Under the pieces are notes generated by a model. It worked only from the letters and a program-made list of their open reading frames with translations, searched no databases and was not told the DNA's origin. The position numbers and the translations under genes were made by a program. This document shows positions 17,601 to 25,236 of a DNA stretch of 64,000 nucleotides, piece after piece. The stretch is from Pseudomonadota bacterium (GTDB lineage: Bacteria; Pseudomonadota; Gammaproteobacteria; UBA9214): contig JAWLAI010000002.1 of the NCBI GenBank assembly GCA_041395565.1, forward strand, positions 62,001 to 126,000. Reading direction: 5' to 3'. Numbering within the stretch: position 1 is the first letter of the stretch; the number at the start of each line of letters is the position of its first letter.

Positions 17601-18724
17601 CCGGGCACTGGATACTCGGCAGCGAATTCACGGCCACATCCATGATCGGCATGATCGCGCTGGGTGGCATCATCGTGCGCCAGTCGATCCTGATCGTGGA
17701 GTTCGTCAAGATCGAGGTGGCCCAGGGCAAGGAGGTCGCCGAAGCAGCTGTGCGTGGCGCCGCAACACGTATGCGGCCCATCTTCATTACCTCGCTGACT
17801 ACCGTGGCAGGTGCATTTACCATTTTGCCGGACCCGATTTTCAACGGTATGGCGGTCAGTATTCTGTTCGGCGCAACGTCAGCCACCATTCTGGCGCTAC
17901 TCATGATCCCGCTAGGTTGCATCAGTGCCAAGAAGCAGTTCTACGTCGAAACCGCGGACGACGGTACGGTGGCGATCAGCCGTGCCTTCCAGCTTATCGA
18001 GCATGTGGACGTGGAAACGGAGACTGCCAAGAAGGCGGCTAAGCCCGGGCTGCTGGCGCGCCTGTGGGGGTTGATCGTCTCGATGTTCTCCTGGGTCTTC
18101 ATCATCATCAAGGCCGTCTTCACGCTGATCGGTATGGGATTCAAGGGCATCTTCGGTGGCAAGCGCAGTGGCGGAACGCCGCCACCGCCACGCGGCGGCA
18201 CGCCGCCGCCACCCCGGCAACCGCCACCGGGTGGCACGCCGCCGCCGCCCCGGCAGCCGCCGCCAGGCGGTACACCCCCGCCGCCACGTGAAAAACCGGC
18301 AGCTGCCGCTACCGGCACGCCGCCGCCGCCGCGTGAGCAACCGGTCCCGGCAGCCACGGCAGCGGCACCGGCTGCTGCAGTAACACCGGAACCGGCGCCG
18401 AGTCCAACTGCACCTGCGGCAGCCGTATCACAGCCTGCGCCGGCTGAACCGATGATAGAAACTGCCGCGGACCAACCGGAAGTCGCCGCAGCGACCGCGG
18501 AAGCTGGAACGATTGCCGCGCCAGCGCCCGTAGCCACGGAAACCGCCAGGGCGGAAGAGCAACCGGCCGCGGAGCCACCGGCACTGAAGCTGGCACCGGA
18601 TGCAGCCGACTTAGATATGGACCTTGACCTTGATGACGAACTCGATCAGGACATAGACACTGAGATGCAGGATACGGTGGGATCGAAACGGCGTGGCATT
18701 CGCCTGAAGCAGGATCTGAACTAG
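14696..18724 (+). CDS. RND efflux pump with a long Pro-rich and acidic C-terminal tail
   Basis: 1342 residues; usual RND pumps have about 1020-1070. The core has the paired periplasmic domains and the membrane segments, including the proton-relay Asp-Asp in GILVDDATVVVEN (about residue 430), so proton-driven transport is expected. Beyond about residue 1115 it is unlike the family: an extra hydrophobic stretch (about 1117-1156), then five copies of GTPPPPR (about 1160-1210), an Ala/Pro-rich stretch, and a strongly acidic segment with alternating Asp/Leu (about 1302-1327) before a basic end. The proline repeat is GC-rich in DNA and could be unstable. Substrate unknown; sequence resembles HAE1-type drug or hydrophobe pumps more than metal pumps. 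Confidence 0.9.
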   Translation: MAEKEKQFSTPVNYDAHSLGIAGRTARLFITSPVTPMILIVALLVGLLGLFFTPRQEDPQISVPMIDVFVQYPGASSEQVASLVTEPLERLMLEIPGVRHTYTATERGRAIVTVRFKVGEDLGDSIVKVHDKIMSNMDKIPPNVQQPLIKPVAVDDVPIVTLTLWSEDIDDGALRLLALDVLQRLGEVDGVGKGFVVGGREDQVKVEVMPERLSGYQISMQQVAQTIQTANSEQTAGGVESGSQAFTVRTGSFLTNAQEIGRLVIGIRQGVPVYVRDVARVAEEPADPSQMSMYYTGPAYEGDAPSTKGNPAVTVAIAKKKGTNGVTISHRILEKVETLKHDLIPANVHVAVTRDYGKTADDKVNELLQAMLETVVIVSFLCLIGMGLRAAVVVIAVIPVVILLTIWWAMMVDYTIDRVSLFALIFSIGILVDDATVVVENIFRHWLLKGKTSVAVAIDAVREVGNPTILATFTIISALLPMGWVSGLMGPYMRPIPVLGSSAMFFSLVAAFIFTPWMAVKLAPRHAALRRAEEKEKKTHEFIAKLYRPIIMPLINNRILGLSFLFILIFATAGLCLTFYTQQVAVKMLPFDNKPEFSVVVNMPEGTAMPDTANVIMTLADTIRDNIPEVTAVVTYAGSAQPFNFNGMVRHYYLRQRPWEGDLLVILKDKHQRERGSHAIATEARKMLKPIADRLGARISVVEMPPGPPVLQTVVAEIYGPDAATRREVATDVMAMFEAVEDVVDVDSYMADPYEYWRFDVDTEKAVRRGISVDTINGTLAMAMGSYKLGDIKRGTVLEPTYIVMQIPLAIRSQITRLGDLPVPTNDGRTIPLSELGTFRKEYEEPVIYTLDLRGVEYVVGEMQGRLGAPIYGMLSIDDLIKDYTTPDGVKMPTMPWTLLDYLIKDDSTSHYEWTGEWTVTYETFRDMGGAFMAALILIYGLIVWEFRNFALAGIIMSPIPVTLIGIIPGHWILGSEFTATSMIGMIALGGIIVRQSILIVEFVKIEVAQGKEVAEAAVRGAATRMRPIFITSLTTVAGAFTILPDPIFNGMAVSILFGATSATILALLMIPLGCISAKKQFYVETADDGTVAISRAFQLIEHVDVETETAKKAAKPGLLARLWGLIVSMFSWVFIIIKAVFTLIGMGFKGIFGGKRSGGTPPPPRGGTPPPPRQPPPGGTPPPPRQPPPGGTPPPPREKPAAAATGTPPPPREQPVPAATAAAPAAAVTPEPAPSPTAPAAAVSQPAPAEPMIETAADQPEVAAATAEAGTIAAPAPVATETARAEEQPAAEPPALKLAPDAADLDMDLDLDDELDQDIDTEMQDTVGSKRRGIRLKQDLN
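18172..18340 (+). repeat. GGTPPPPR-coding repeat in the RND pump tail
   Basis: Imperfect tandem units encoding GTPPPPR, five times, separated by Gly, Gln-Pro or Ala-rich spacers. High GC and strong periodicity mark a repeat-expanded segment. Confidence 0.8.
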
Positions 18725-18786
18725 GCTTGCGTGTGATGCACTGGCAAGTAATGGACAGGGTGCGTGAACAGAATCGAGGTGAAGCA

Positions 18787-20151
18787 ATGATAAACGTTAA
18801 TCGCCGGTTGAGTTTGCAGCTTTTCTTCATCCTGACCGGACTTGCCACGGCACAGCTGACAATCGCTGCGGAACCCGAGACAGAGTTCAGGTACAGTGAT
18901 GAATGGGCGCTGGTATCGGCGCCACCGCCAGCGGGGCCATATCAGCCGATCAATATCGATCCGCGTGTCCCAGGGCCTGGAACGGTGTCCCAGATGCCGC
19001 TCGCCATGCCGCACCTGCCGTCAGCCCCGGCGCCGGCCGCCGAAAATGCAGCGGAGGAAGCGGGGGCTATTGATGTGACAGAGGCGGACCGTACTGCGGC
19101 AAACCCGCTTCAGGCCGCTAGCGAGGTGGCGCCTGCCCTGCCGCCCGTGCCGGGTTTGTATCAGCCGCTGTCGACGCCCGCAGCAGAGCAGCAAACTGTG
19201 GCGGGCGAGGCTGAGACAGCCGCGATGCAGGCGCAGAGTGAGGAACAGATCCCTGCGAGTCCGGACATCGTGCCGGCCACGGAAGCGGGGATGGCAGCTG
19301 CATCGGAAGTTGCTGCCGGCAGTGGCGAGGATCTCGCGCGGCCGCCAAGCCCTGAAGACAATGCCGCCACCCAGGCGGCAGTGCCGGGCGGGGAGTCGCT
19401 ACCCGAACGCGGCCCCGAAATGGCCATCCAGACGGAATCCGCGGTCGAGTCCGAGTCCTCTGACCTGGCAGCATCCGTTCCCGTGCCGATGCCGGAATCC
19501 GCAGGTCAGGAACCGCTGCCGCTGGCACAGGAAAGCGCAACGCCGCCGCAGCTCGAGGATGAAGTGCCCGCCCCGCCGGTCGCCGCCATGCCACAGCAGC
19601 CGGAATACGGGCAGCCCGGGATGATGCCGCCGGGCTACGAGCCACAGCAGATGCCGGGCTACGCCGAGGCACCTATGCCTGCACCGCCGGTCGCCGCCAT
19701 GCCGCAGCAGCCGGAGTACGGGCAGCCCGGGATGATGCCGCCGCAGATGATGCCGCCGGGTTATCAGCCGCAGCAATCCGCTACCGCGCAACAGGAACCG
19801 CCGTCGTATCCTTCGCCGTCGATGCCGGAGTATTACGAGCGCCTCGCGCCGCCGGCGGCAGGCCGCATGAATACGGATACTCCCGCGGTTGGCCGGGGGC
19901 CGGCTGCGCAGGTGCGCGAACGACCCTACGGTCAGGACGCCACCGGCGGGTATTACGGCAGGCCGTCACCGGGGTATGCGTATCCGGCACCCGGCAATCC
20001 CTATCAGTCAGGCAGACAAGGATACTGGGGCATGCCGCCCTACGGTTATTCGCGCGGACAGGCCTGGACCGGTGAGCAGGACGTACCACCACCGCCGGTT
20101 GCCACCGATCCTGCACAGTATCCGTATGGCACGGTGCCGGGGTATCGCTGA
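18787..20151 (+). CDS. Exported Pro/Ala/Gln-rich protein with internal duplication
   Basis: 454 residues without a recognised domain. A signal peptide of about 28 residues (ending IAA) sends it out of the cytoplasm. The rest is low complexity: Ala/Glu/Pro-rich (about 60-260), then Pro/Met/Gln/Tyr-rich with a duplicated block containing PPVAAMPQQPEYGQPGMMPP, and a Tyr/Gly/Pro-rich end with GTVPGYR at the very C-terminus. The start at 18787 has AGGTGA upstream; the reading frame extends 20 codons further up without a ribosome site. It follows the RND pump by 62 bp. The next gene product shares the VPGY motif, suggesting that the two belong to one structure. Function unknown. Confidence 0.75.
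   Translation: MINVNRRLSLQLFFILTGLATAQLTIAAEPETEFRYSDEWALVSAPPPAGPYQPINIDPRVPGPGTVSQMPLAMPHLPSAPAPAAENAAEEAGAIDVTEADRTAANPLQAASEVAPALPPVPGLYQPLSTPAAEQQTVAGEAETAAMQAQSEEQIPASPDIVPATEAGMAAASEVAAGSGEDLARPPSPEDNAATQAAVPGGESLPERGPEMAIQTESAVESESSDLAASVPVPMPESAGQEPLPLAQESATPPQLEDEVPAPPVAAMPQQPEYGQPGMMPPGYEPQQMPGYAEAPMPAPPVAAMPQQPEYGQPGMMPPQMMPPGYQPQQSATAQQEPPSYPSPSMPEYYERLAPPAAGRMNTDTPAVGRGPAAQVRERPYGQDATGGYYGRPSPGYAYPAPGNPYQSGRQGYWGMPPYGYSRGQAWTGEQDVPPPPVATDPAQYPYGTVPGYR
19573..19743 (+). repeat. 111-bp-period direct repeat in the Pro-rich protein gene
   Basis: Bases about 19573-19632 and 19684-19743 are almost identical, differing mainly at third positions, and encode the same PPVAAMPQQPEYGQPGMMPP block 37 residues apart. 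Confidence 0.8.
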
Positions 20152-20182
20152 CAGGGATTAAGTGGCGGCCTACAGGAATGAC

Positions 20183-20872
20183 ATGAGTCAGGGGACAATC
20201 CCAGTTGTCAAATACATATTTTCGAGATTCCTTGTTTTCGTTGTCGTGGTGCTGGTGAGTGCCTGTGCCGCCGATGAACAGGAACATGTCAAGCTACCGG
20301 CCGAGCAACCGGTGCAGCGTGAGGAAGTACAAGTCCGTGAGTGGTACCCCACACCGAAGCTGCAGCAGTCTCCCTACTACGTCTTCACGCCGGGTGCCGG
20401 GCAGTACCCACAGCGACAGCAGCCTGCCGCTGCGTCGTCATTTGCTCCGGGCGGCAGTGGCGCAGGGCAGGCCTGGCAAGGCGCGCCTTACCCGCCACAG
20501 CAGGACTATGCGCAGTACCCCGATAGTGGCAACAGGGGGGGTTACGGCCAGTTTCCTGCACAGCAACAGCCTGCCTTTCAGCCTGCCGCTCCGGTTTACC
20601 CCTATGCCGCCGCCCCGGCGCAGCAGCAGTCCGGGCAGCCACAAGCGCCTGTGTTACAGTATCAGCCCTACCAGTCACAACCCCAGTATCAGCCGGCCCA
20701 GCGGCCATGGGGGGTGCCGGGTTATAACCAGGGCGGCAGCGCGAGCCGACAGGGCAGCAACACCTGGCAAGTGCCTGGATATGCCCCCGGTGGGGGACCG
20801 CCGGCCTACAATGACAATAGCGGACGGGAAACCGTGTATCCCGGCATGGTGGTGCCGGGTTATCAGTGGTAG
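20183..20872 (+). CDS. Gln/Pro/Tyr-rich lipoprotein with VPGY motifs
   Basis: 229 residues. A signal with lipobox VSAC (Cys near residue 28) predicts a lipoprotein. The mature part is low complexity, rich in Gln, Pro, Tyr, Gly and Ala, with no known domain. VPGY appears three times (GVPGYNQ, QVPGYAP, VVPGYQW, the last at the C-terminal end), as at the end of the preceding gene product. The ATG at 20183 with AGGA upstream is preferred over GTG 20162. Only 31 bp separate it from the preceding gene. An adhesive, scaffold or matrix role is plausible from composition but unproven. Confidence 0.7.
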   Translation: MSQGTIPVVKYIFSRFLVFVVVVLVSACAADEQEHVKLPAEQPVQREEVQVREWYPTPKLQQSPYYVFTPGAGQYPQRQQPAAASSFAPGGSGAGQAWQGAPYPPQQDYAQYPDSGNRGGYGQFPAQQQPAFQPAAPVYPYAAAPAQQQSGQPQAPVLQYQPYQSQPQYQPAQRPWGVPGYNQGGSASRQGSNTWQVPGYAPGGGPPAYNDNSGRETVYPGMVVPGYQW

Positions 20873-21021
20873 TGCGCGAAACGCGTCATCAGTTTAGTTG
20901 AGGCACCGAAAGGTGTATCAAAGGATCAGCAATGTTCTCTCCCTTGGGTTGCTGGTTTGAGTTGGTGCAGGGAGAAGTGTTTGCAAGATAACTTGTAAGC
21001 AAAACATCAGGAGACTGTGAA

Positions 21022-21399
21022 ATGAAGAAAGTAACGAAGGTGTTGTGTGCCGCCGCTGTGGCCGGTGCGATGGCTGCTCCCATGTCAGCCTTTGCCTGGG
21101 GTGGCTGGGGTCCTTGGGGCGGTGGTGGTGGTCCCTGGGACAGCGGCTGGGGCAATGACTGGGGTCCCTTCGACGGTGACGGTTTTGGTGATTTCAACAT
21201 GAGCATGAGCGGCGGCGGTTCCGGTCGCGGTTACGGTCGTGGCTATGGCTACGGCCGCGGTTATGGCTACGGCTATCCCGGTTATGGCTGGGGCGGCTAT
21301 CCGGGCTATGGCTGGGGTGGCCCCGGTTACGGCGGCTATGCGCCTTACGGCTATGGTGCACCGGCTGCTCCGGCAGCTCCGGCTGGCGAAGCCAAGTAA
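21022..21399 (+). CDS. Sulfur-globule-like Gly/Tyr/Trp-rich secreted protein
   Basis: 125 residues. After a signal peptide ending AFA, the mature protein is almost all Gly, Tyr, Trp, Pro, Arg and Asp: a GGW/GPW segment, the stretch DGFGDFNMSMSG, RGYGRGYGYG repeats and two YPGYGWGG units. This composition and the acidic-to-GYG order resemble the envelope proteins of sulfur globules (SgpA/SgpB type) in sulfur-oxidising gammaproteobacteria. Those proteins coat intracellular, periplasmic sulfur deposits. A strong AGGAGA site precedes the ATG, and a terminator follows. Generic glycine-rich cell-wall-like proteins are the alternative, so the assignment rests on composition and layout. Confidence 0.7.
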   Translation: MKKVTKVLCAAAVAGAMAAPMSAFAWGGWGPWGGGGGPWDSGWGNDWGPFDGDGFGDFNMSMSGGGSGRGYGRGYGYGRGYGYGYPGYGWGGYPGYGWGGPGYGGYAPYGYGAPAAPAAPAGEAK

Positions 21400-21415
21400 G
21401 TTGCTACACCTGGAA

Positions 21416-21454
21416 CGAGCCAAACACAGGGATGTGTTTTGGCTCGTTTCATTT
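21416..21454 (+). terminator. Rho-independent terminator after the sulfur-globule-like gene
   Basis: CGAGCCAAACACA pairs with TGTGTTTTGGCTCG (one bulged base) around a short loop and is followed by tttcattt. It starts 17 bases after the stop codon. Confidence 0.8.
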
Positions 21455-21495
21455 ACAATCAAGGACAGCAACTAATTAATCAGGGGTATTTAGAA

Positions 21496-22257
21496 ATGCG
21501 CACCTACTTGCTGTCACTTATCGCCACCCTGGCCGTGCTGGCGTCAGCCGCGCTGCAGGCGCAGGCCGTCATCGAATTCTCGGCAGATACCGTCGAATCG
21601 CATCCCCAGCAGGGCGACCGCAAGGGCAAGCTGTTCATCGGCAAAAACAAGGTGCGTACCGAGTACGACATGAACGGCCAGACCATCGTTCAGATCATCG
21701 ATCTGGACAAACAGGAAGCCATCATCCTCAATCCGGAGGAACAGACCTTCATGCGCCGGCAGGCAGGCGGCCAGGACATGATGCAGCAGGGCATGGGCAA
21801 GCGCGAGCGCGATCCCTGTGCCGGCATGCAGAACCTGACCTGCAAGCAAGGCGGTATCGAAACCATCAACGGTCGCAAGGCACGGAAATGGGAGATAACC
21901 AGTAGCGTGGGCGGTCAGAGCGGCAGCATGCAGTTCTGGCTGGACGAAGAACGCCAGATCCCGATACGCCAGCTGATGCCGGACGGATCCTCCATGGAGG
22001 CGCGCATGCTGGGCGTCGAAACGGTCAACGGCCGCAAGGCGGAAAAATGGGAGATGACAGCCCAGTATCCCAACGGCCAGAGCATGGTGTCCTACCAGTG
22101 GTATGATCCGGCGCTGCAGATGATCATCAGCGAGGAACAGCCGGGCGGATTCAAGCGGGACCTGATCAACATCAGGCAGGAAGCACAGCCGGCAGTCGTA
22201 TTTTCCGTTCCGGCCGGTTACCGGGAGGTCAGTCTGCCGCAGGACGGCGCTCGCTAG
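21496..22257 (+). CDS. Exported DUF4412-like protein
   Basis: 253 residues with a signal peptide ending AQA. The mature protein has the beta-rich pattern of DUF4412/LolA-like proteins: a start of IEFSADTVE, KLFIGKNKVRTEYDMNG, then AIILNPEEQTFM. Two related blocks follow, with GIETINGRKARKWEI and GVETVNGRKAEKWEM, each near a Trp-containing strand. Such folds bind lipids or hydrophobic ligands in the periplasm, but no function is proven for this family. The longer frame beginning at 21439 overlaps the terminator and lacks a signal peptide. Confidence 0.7.
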   Translation: MRTYLLSLIATLAVLASAALQAQAVIEFSADTVESHPQQGDRKGKLFIGKNKVRTEYDMNGQTIVQIIDLDKQEAIILNPEEQTFMRRQAGGQDMMQQGMGKRERDPCAGMQNLTCKQGGIETINGRKARKWEITSSVGGQSGSMQFWLDEERQIPIRQLMPDGSSMEARMLGVETVNGRKAEKWEMTAQYPNGQSMVSYQWYDPALQMIISEEQPGGFKRDLINIRQEAQPAVVFSVPAGYREVSLPQDGAR

Positions 22258-22322
22258 CTGCCTGTGCTCGCCGGCCGCGGCGAGTGTAAAATACCGATAT
22301 TTCAGGAGGAGCGGATCCGGAC

Positions 22323-22985
22323 ATGATCACTGTCATTGCCAATCTAAAAGGCGGCTCCGGCAAGAGTACTGTTGCATTCAATCTCGCGGTGTGGCTGGAA
22401 AGAAACGGCAGACGGGTGATCGGCTACGATCTCGACCCGCAATGCACTTTCAGCGATCTCGGCGAACTGCGGCGCGAGATCGGAATCCGTCCCGACCTCA
22501 ATATCAACTCGGTTCGCGCGGTGCTCGGTGAGCAGCTCATGGCGCATCGCGATTGCGAGGTGCTCGTCGACGTCGGTGCGGCGAATCTGGCGGCGATGAA
22601 GGAAGCCATGAGGACGGCTGACCGGATCCTGATCCCGGTGCCCCCCAGCCAGGCAGACGTATGGGCGACACAGCGATTTCTGCACATCCTGGGTCCCGAC
22701 CTGCAAGCGGTGAAGATGAACGGCCGCCAGCGTACCCTGGCTTTCGTCAACCGTGCGGATACCAACAAGTCGATCAGGGAAACACACGAGACCGAAGCCG
22801 CCCTGCGCATGCTGCCGGGGATAGACGAGGTGATGCCCCAGCGCCTGAAGATGCGCACCAGTTTCAGACGCTCGCTGAGTGAAGGTCTGGCCGTATTCGA
22901 GATGTGGCCGCAGAGCAAGGCAGCCAATGAATTCCGCGTGCTGGCGGCGGCACTCTTTCCCGAGGTGGCCGGTCGCCTGAATTAA
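22323..22985 (+). CDS. ParA-family ATPase
   Basis: 220 residues with the deviant Walker A motif KGGSGKST (residues 9-16), a Walker A' aspartate in YDLDPQ (about 40) and a later DVGAAN in the Walker B position. It is short, with no N-terminal DNA-binding extension, so it is the small ParA/MinD-like type that moves proteins or organelles rather than a plasmid ParA. No ParB follows. Instead the next genes encode membrane-anchored proteins and a dynamin-like GTPase, suggesting a positioning role in the envelope. A ggaggag site lies about 12 bases upstream. Confidence 0.88.
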   Translation: MITVIANLKGGSGKSTVAFNLAVWLERNGRRVIGYDLDPQCTFSDLGELRREIGIRPDLNINSVRAVLGEQLMAHRDCEVLVDVGAANLAAMKEAMRTADRILIPVPPSQADVWATQRFLHILGPDLQAVKMNGRQRTLAFVNRADTNKSIRETHETEAALRMLPGIDEVMPQRLKMRTSFRRSLSEGLAVFEMWPQSKAANEFRVLAAALFPEVAGRLN

Positions 22986-23005
22986 TACGAAGTAGGAGCA
23001 AGAAG

Positions 23006-23905
23006 ATGAATCTCTTTGCACGTATCCTGAGCCATGGCTTCGCGCTTGCCGTGGTTGTGCTGCTGGCACTCGGGCTGATCTATCGGGGCGAACTGTTCCC
23101 GGAGTGGAAGCTGCCGGAATATCTGGTGCCCGGACACCAGCAGCTAGCCTCGGACAGCGACCGGATGGCCGCTGCCGGGAGCGCGTCGGCAGAAACCCCG
23201 GCGACAGAATCCAGCGACGCCGAGGCGGTTCCGCCGGCTTTCATGTCGCCGCCGCCGCCGCCACCGCCGGCCCCGAGCGGGGCTGGGCTGGGCAGCGGCG
23301 CCGAACTGGCCGCGCCCGAAGTTGCGGCCACTGAGGATGCGGTACCGCCGGAGGCCGCGACCGCACCGCCGACGGCGGCTGCCGAGGCAGTGCCGACACC
23401 GGCAGCCGAATCCGCGGCAGCACCGCCGGAGGACGTGGGTGCGCCGCCCGAAACCGCAGCGGTACCGGCAGCCACGGCTGCCGGCGGCGAGGCGCCAGAG
23501 GTGCCGGCCATGCCGGCCGCGGGCGAGACGAGTGCTGCCGCACCGGCAGCTTCCGTCGCCAAGCCGGCGGCGTCTGCGCCGGCCACACCCTACCGTCTCC
23601 TGGCCGCGGCACGCGAAGCCTACTGGCTGCGCGACTATGCGGCTGCGGAGGAGAAATACCAGGCGCTCATCGCCCTCGATCCGGACAACCCGGACGGTTA
23701 CGGGGAACTGGGTAATATGTATTTTTCGCAGGGTGACTGGGACAAGGCATCTGCCGCGTACTTCGAGGCGGGGGCGCGGCTGGCAAACCAGGGGCACCTG
23801 GAGCGCGCGCGCCAGATGGCAGAGGTCATCCACGGCCTGAACGGCGGACAGGCGGGCGAGCTGGAACAGTTGATCAATGCGGCGGAGGCAGCGACTCCCC
23901 GCTGA
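23006..23905 (+). CDS. Membrane-anchored protein with Ala/Pro-rich linker and TPR domain
   Basis: 299 residues. A single N-terminal membrane helix (about 10-28) anchors a long Ala/Pro/Glu-rich linker (about 50-190, including eight consecutive Pro) that carries a C-terminal pair of TPR repeats (about 195-265), with the typical YQALIALDPDNPDGYGELG spacing. The linker would let the TPR part reach out to a partner. It lies 20 bp after the ParA gene with a ggagcaag site and is almost certainly co-transcribed with it. Confidence 0.78.
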   Translation: MNLFARILSHGFALAVVVLLALGLIYRGELFPEWKLPEYLVPGHQQLASDSDRMAAAGSASAETPATESSDAEAVPPAFMSPPPPPPPAPSGAGLGSGAELAAPEVAATEDAVPPEAATAPPTAAAEAVPTPAAESAAAPPEDVGAPPETAAVPAATAAGGEAPEVPAMPAAGETSAAAPAASVAKPAASAPATPYRLLAAAREAYWLRDYAAAEEKYQALIALDPDNPDGYGELGNMYFSQGDWDKASAAYFEAGARLANQGHLERARQMAEVIHGLNGGQAGELEQLINAAEAATPR

Positions 23906-23933
23906 GTGACGGTGAACAACACGGGAGAACATC

Positions 23934-24542
23934 ATGATTAAGCTGATCTGGAATCTGCTCGCGCTGCTCGGGCTGGCGCTGGCCGCGGCTATCGTCTGGC
24001 TGGCCATGAACCAGAATTTCGGTATCCAGGGACTCAAGCAGATCGGTAATTTTTCGGAGTTTGACAGCAAGGCGCCCGAGGTCTACCTGACCATGACCCG
24101 CAGCCTGCTGGAGAGTGGCAATGCTGCGGAAGCGACTGTGTGGAAGATTCCGGTTGCGGAAGGGCTGAGCGTGGAGGATGTCGAACAGACGATGAAATTC
24201 GTCGCCAACGAGCACAACATCAAGAACGTCGGCGAACTGCCGCTGTCGGAGCAGGTGGCAGCCATGACCGGGAAGCCACAGCGCTTCTGGAAGATCTACA
24301 TGTTCTGCAATCCCCTGACTGCAGCGAAGATGATCGAATATTCGGATGCCTTTTCCGCCTATCTCCCGTGCCGTATCTCGGTGGTGGAGGACAAGCAGGG
24401 CAAGTTCTGGATCTATACCCTCAACATGGACATGATGATTCACGGCGGCAAGGCATTACCGCCGGAACTGTTCGAGGAAGCGAACCAGGTCAAGGAAATC
24501 ATACTCGATATCATGAATCGTGGTGCGAAGGGTGAGTTCTGA
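23934..24542 (+). CDS. Membrane-anchored DUF302 protein
   Basis: 202 residues: an N-terminal membrane helix (about 5-24) and a DUF302-like domain (about 50-200) with the family's ending of CRISVVEDKQGKFWIY and ALPPELFEEAN. The function of DUF302 is not established; members often occur in sulfur and C1 metabolism organisms. It continues the ParA operon with a 28-bp gap and a gggag site. Confidence 0.75.
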   Translation: MIKLIWNLLALLGLALAAAIVWLAMNQNFGIQGLKQIGNFSEFDSKAPEVYLTMTRSLLESGNAAEATVWKIPVAEGLSVEDVEQTMKFVANEHNIKNVGELPLSEQVAAMTGKPQRFWKIYMFCNPLTAAKMIEYSDAFSAYLPCRISVVEDKQGKFWIYTLNMDMMIHGGKALPPELFEEANQVKEIILDIMNRGAKGEF

Positions 24543-24635
24543 GCGTCATTTATGACCGAACGTCTATAAAGGGGCGCAGGACAACCCGGCTATACTATGC
24601 CCCCGAATGACGCGAGATGCCTCGAGAGGTTACCG

Positions 24636-25145
24636 ATGACCGACCAGATAACGAATACCGAGCAACGCAACGCCGATGCCGGGCTCATCAGCGCTGACAT
24701 GGCTGTCTGCATGGATAAATTCTCGCGCACCTTCGAGGTGAGTGCGCGTCGCTGGGAACTGATCGTCTATCCGTCCCTGCTGGCATTCATCATCCTCGCG
24801 GCGTACGGTTTTTACCTTATCTATACCCTGACCGGCGACGTCAATCGCCTGGCGCGCAGCATGGAGACGGTCGTCGTGGCAATCAATCACATGTCCACGG
24901 ACCTCAACACCGTTTCGGCAAGCGTCGAGCATATCTCCGGCAATCTTTCCACCATCGCGACGGATGTCGGTACCGGTTCGCAGGATATGGGCCATTTGCT
25001 GGTCAAACTCGACAATATCAACAAGTCGGTAGGCGTGATGACGGTGCCGATGTACCAGATCAGAACCGACATGGGCCGCATGAGCCACACCATGCATGAC
25101 GCAACCGGGCCGATGAAGATGGTCAACGGCATGTTCCCGTTCTAG
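24636..25145 (+). CDS. Small single-pass membrane protein with predicted coiled coil
   Basis: 169 residues; the family is not recognised. One membrane helix (about 45-65, YPSLLAFIILAAYGFYLIY) follows a short polar N-terminus. After it comes a heptad-like region rich in Val, Ile, Ser, Asn and Met (about 70-150) with repeats of the type MSTDLNTVSASVEHISGNL, as in methyl-accepting or septum-associated coiled coils. No signalling motif is present. The start at 24636 has GAGAGG upstream. It is spaced 93 bp after the DUF302 gene and 91 bp before the GTPase gene. Confidence 0.7.
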   Translation: MTDQITNTEQRNADAGLISADMAVCMDKFSRTFEVSARRWELIVYPSLLAFIILAAYGFYLIYTLTGDVNRLARSMETVVVAINHMSTDLNTVSASVEHISGNLSTIATDVGTGSQDMGHLLVKLDNINKSVGVMTVPMYQIRTDMGRMSHTMHDATGPMKMVNGMFPF

Positions 25146-25236
25146 CATCCGCGCCCGCGGGAGCAGCCTGCCGCGCGATCGAGACAGGCGTCCCGGCCGG
25201 TTGCCGGGAACACAAAATCAGCAGTCGGGGATAGCG

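Noticed and set aside
18172..18340. Possible CRISPR or tandem repeat array
   Set aside because: The periodicity is in-frame coding for GTPPPPR with no spacers; it is a protein repeat.
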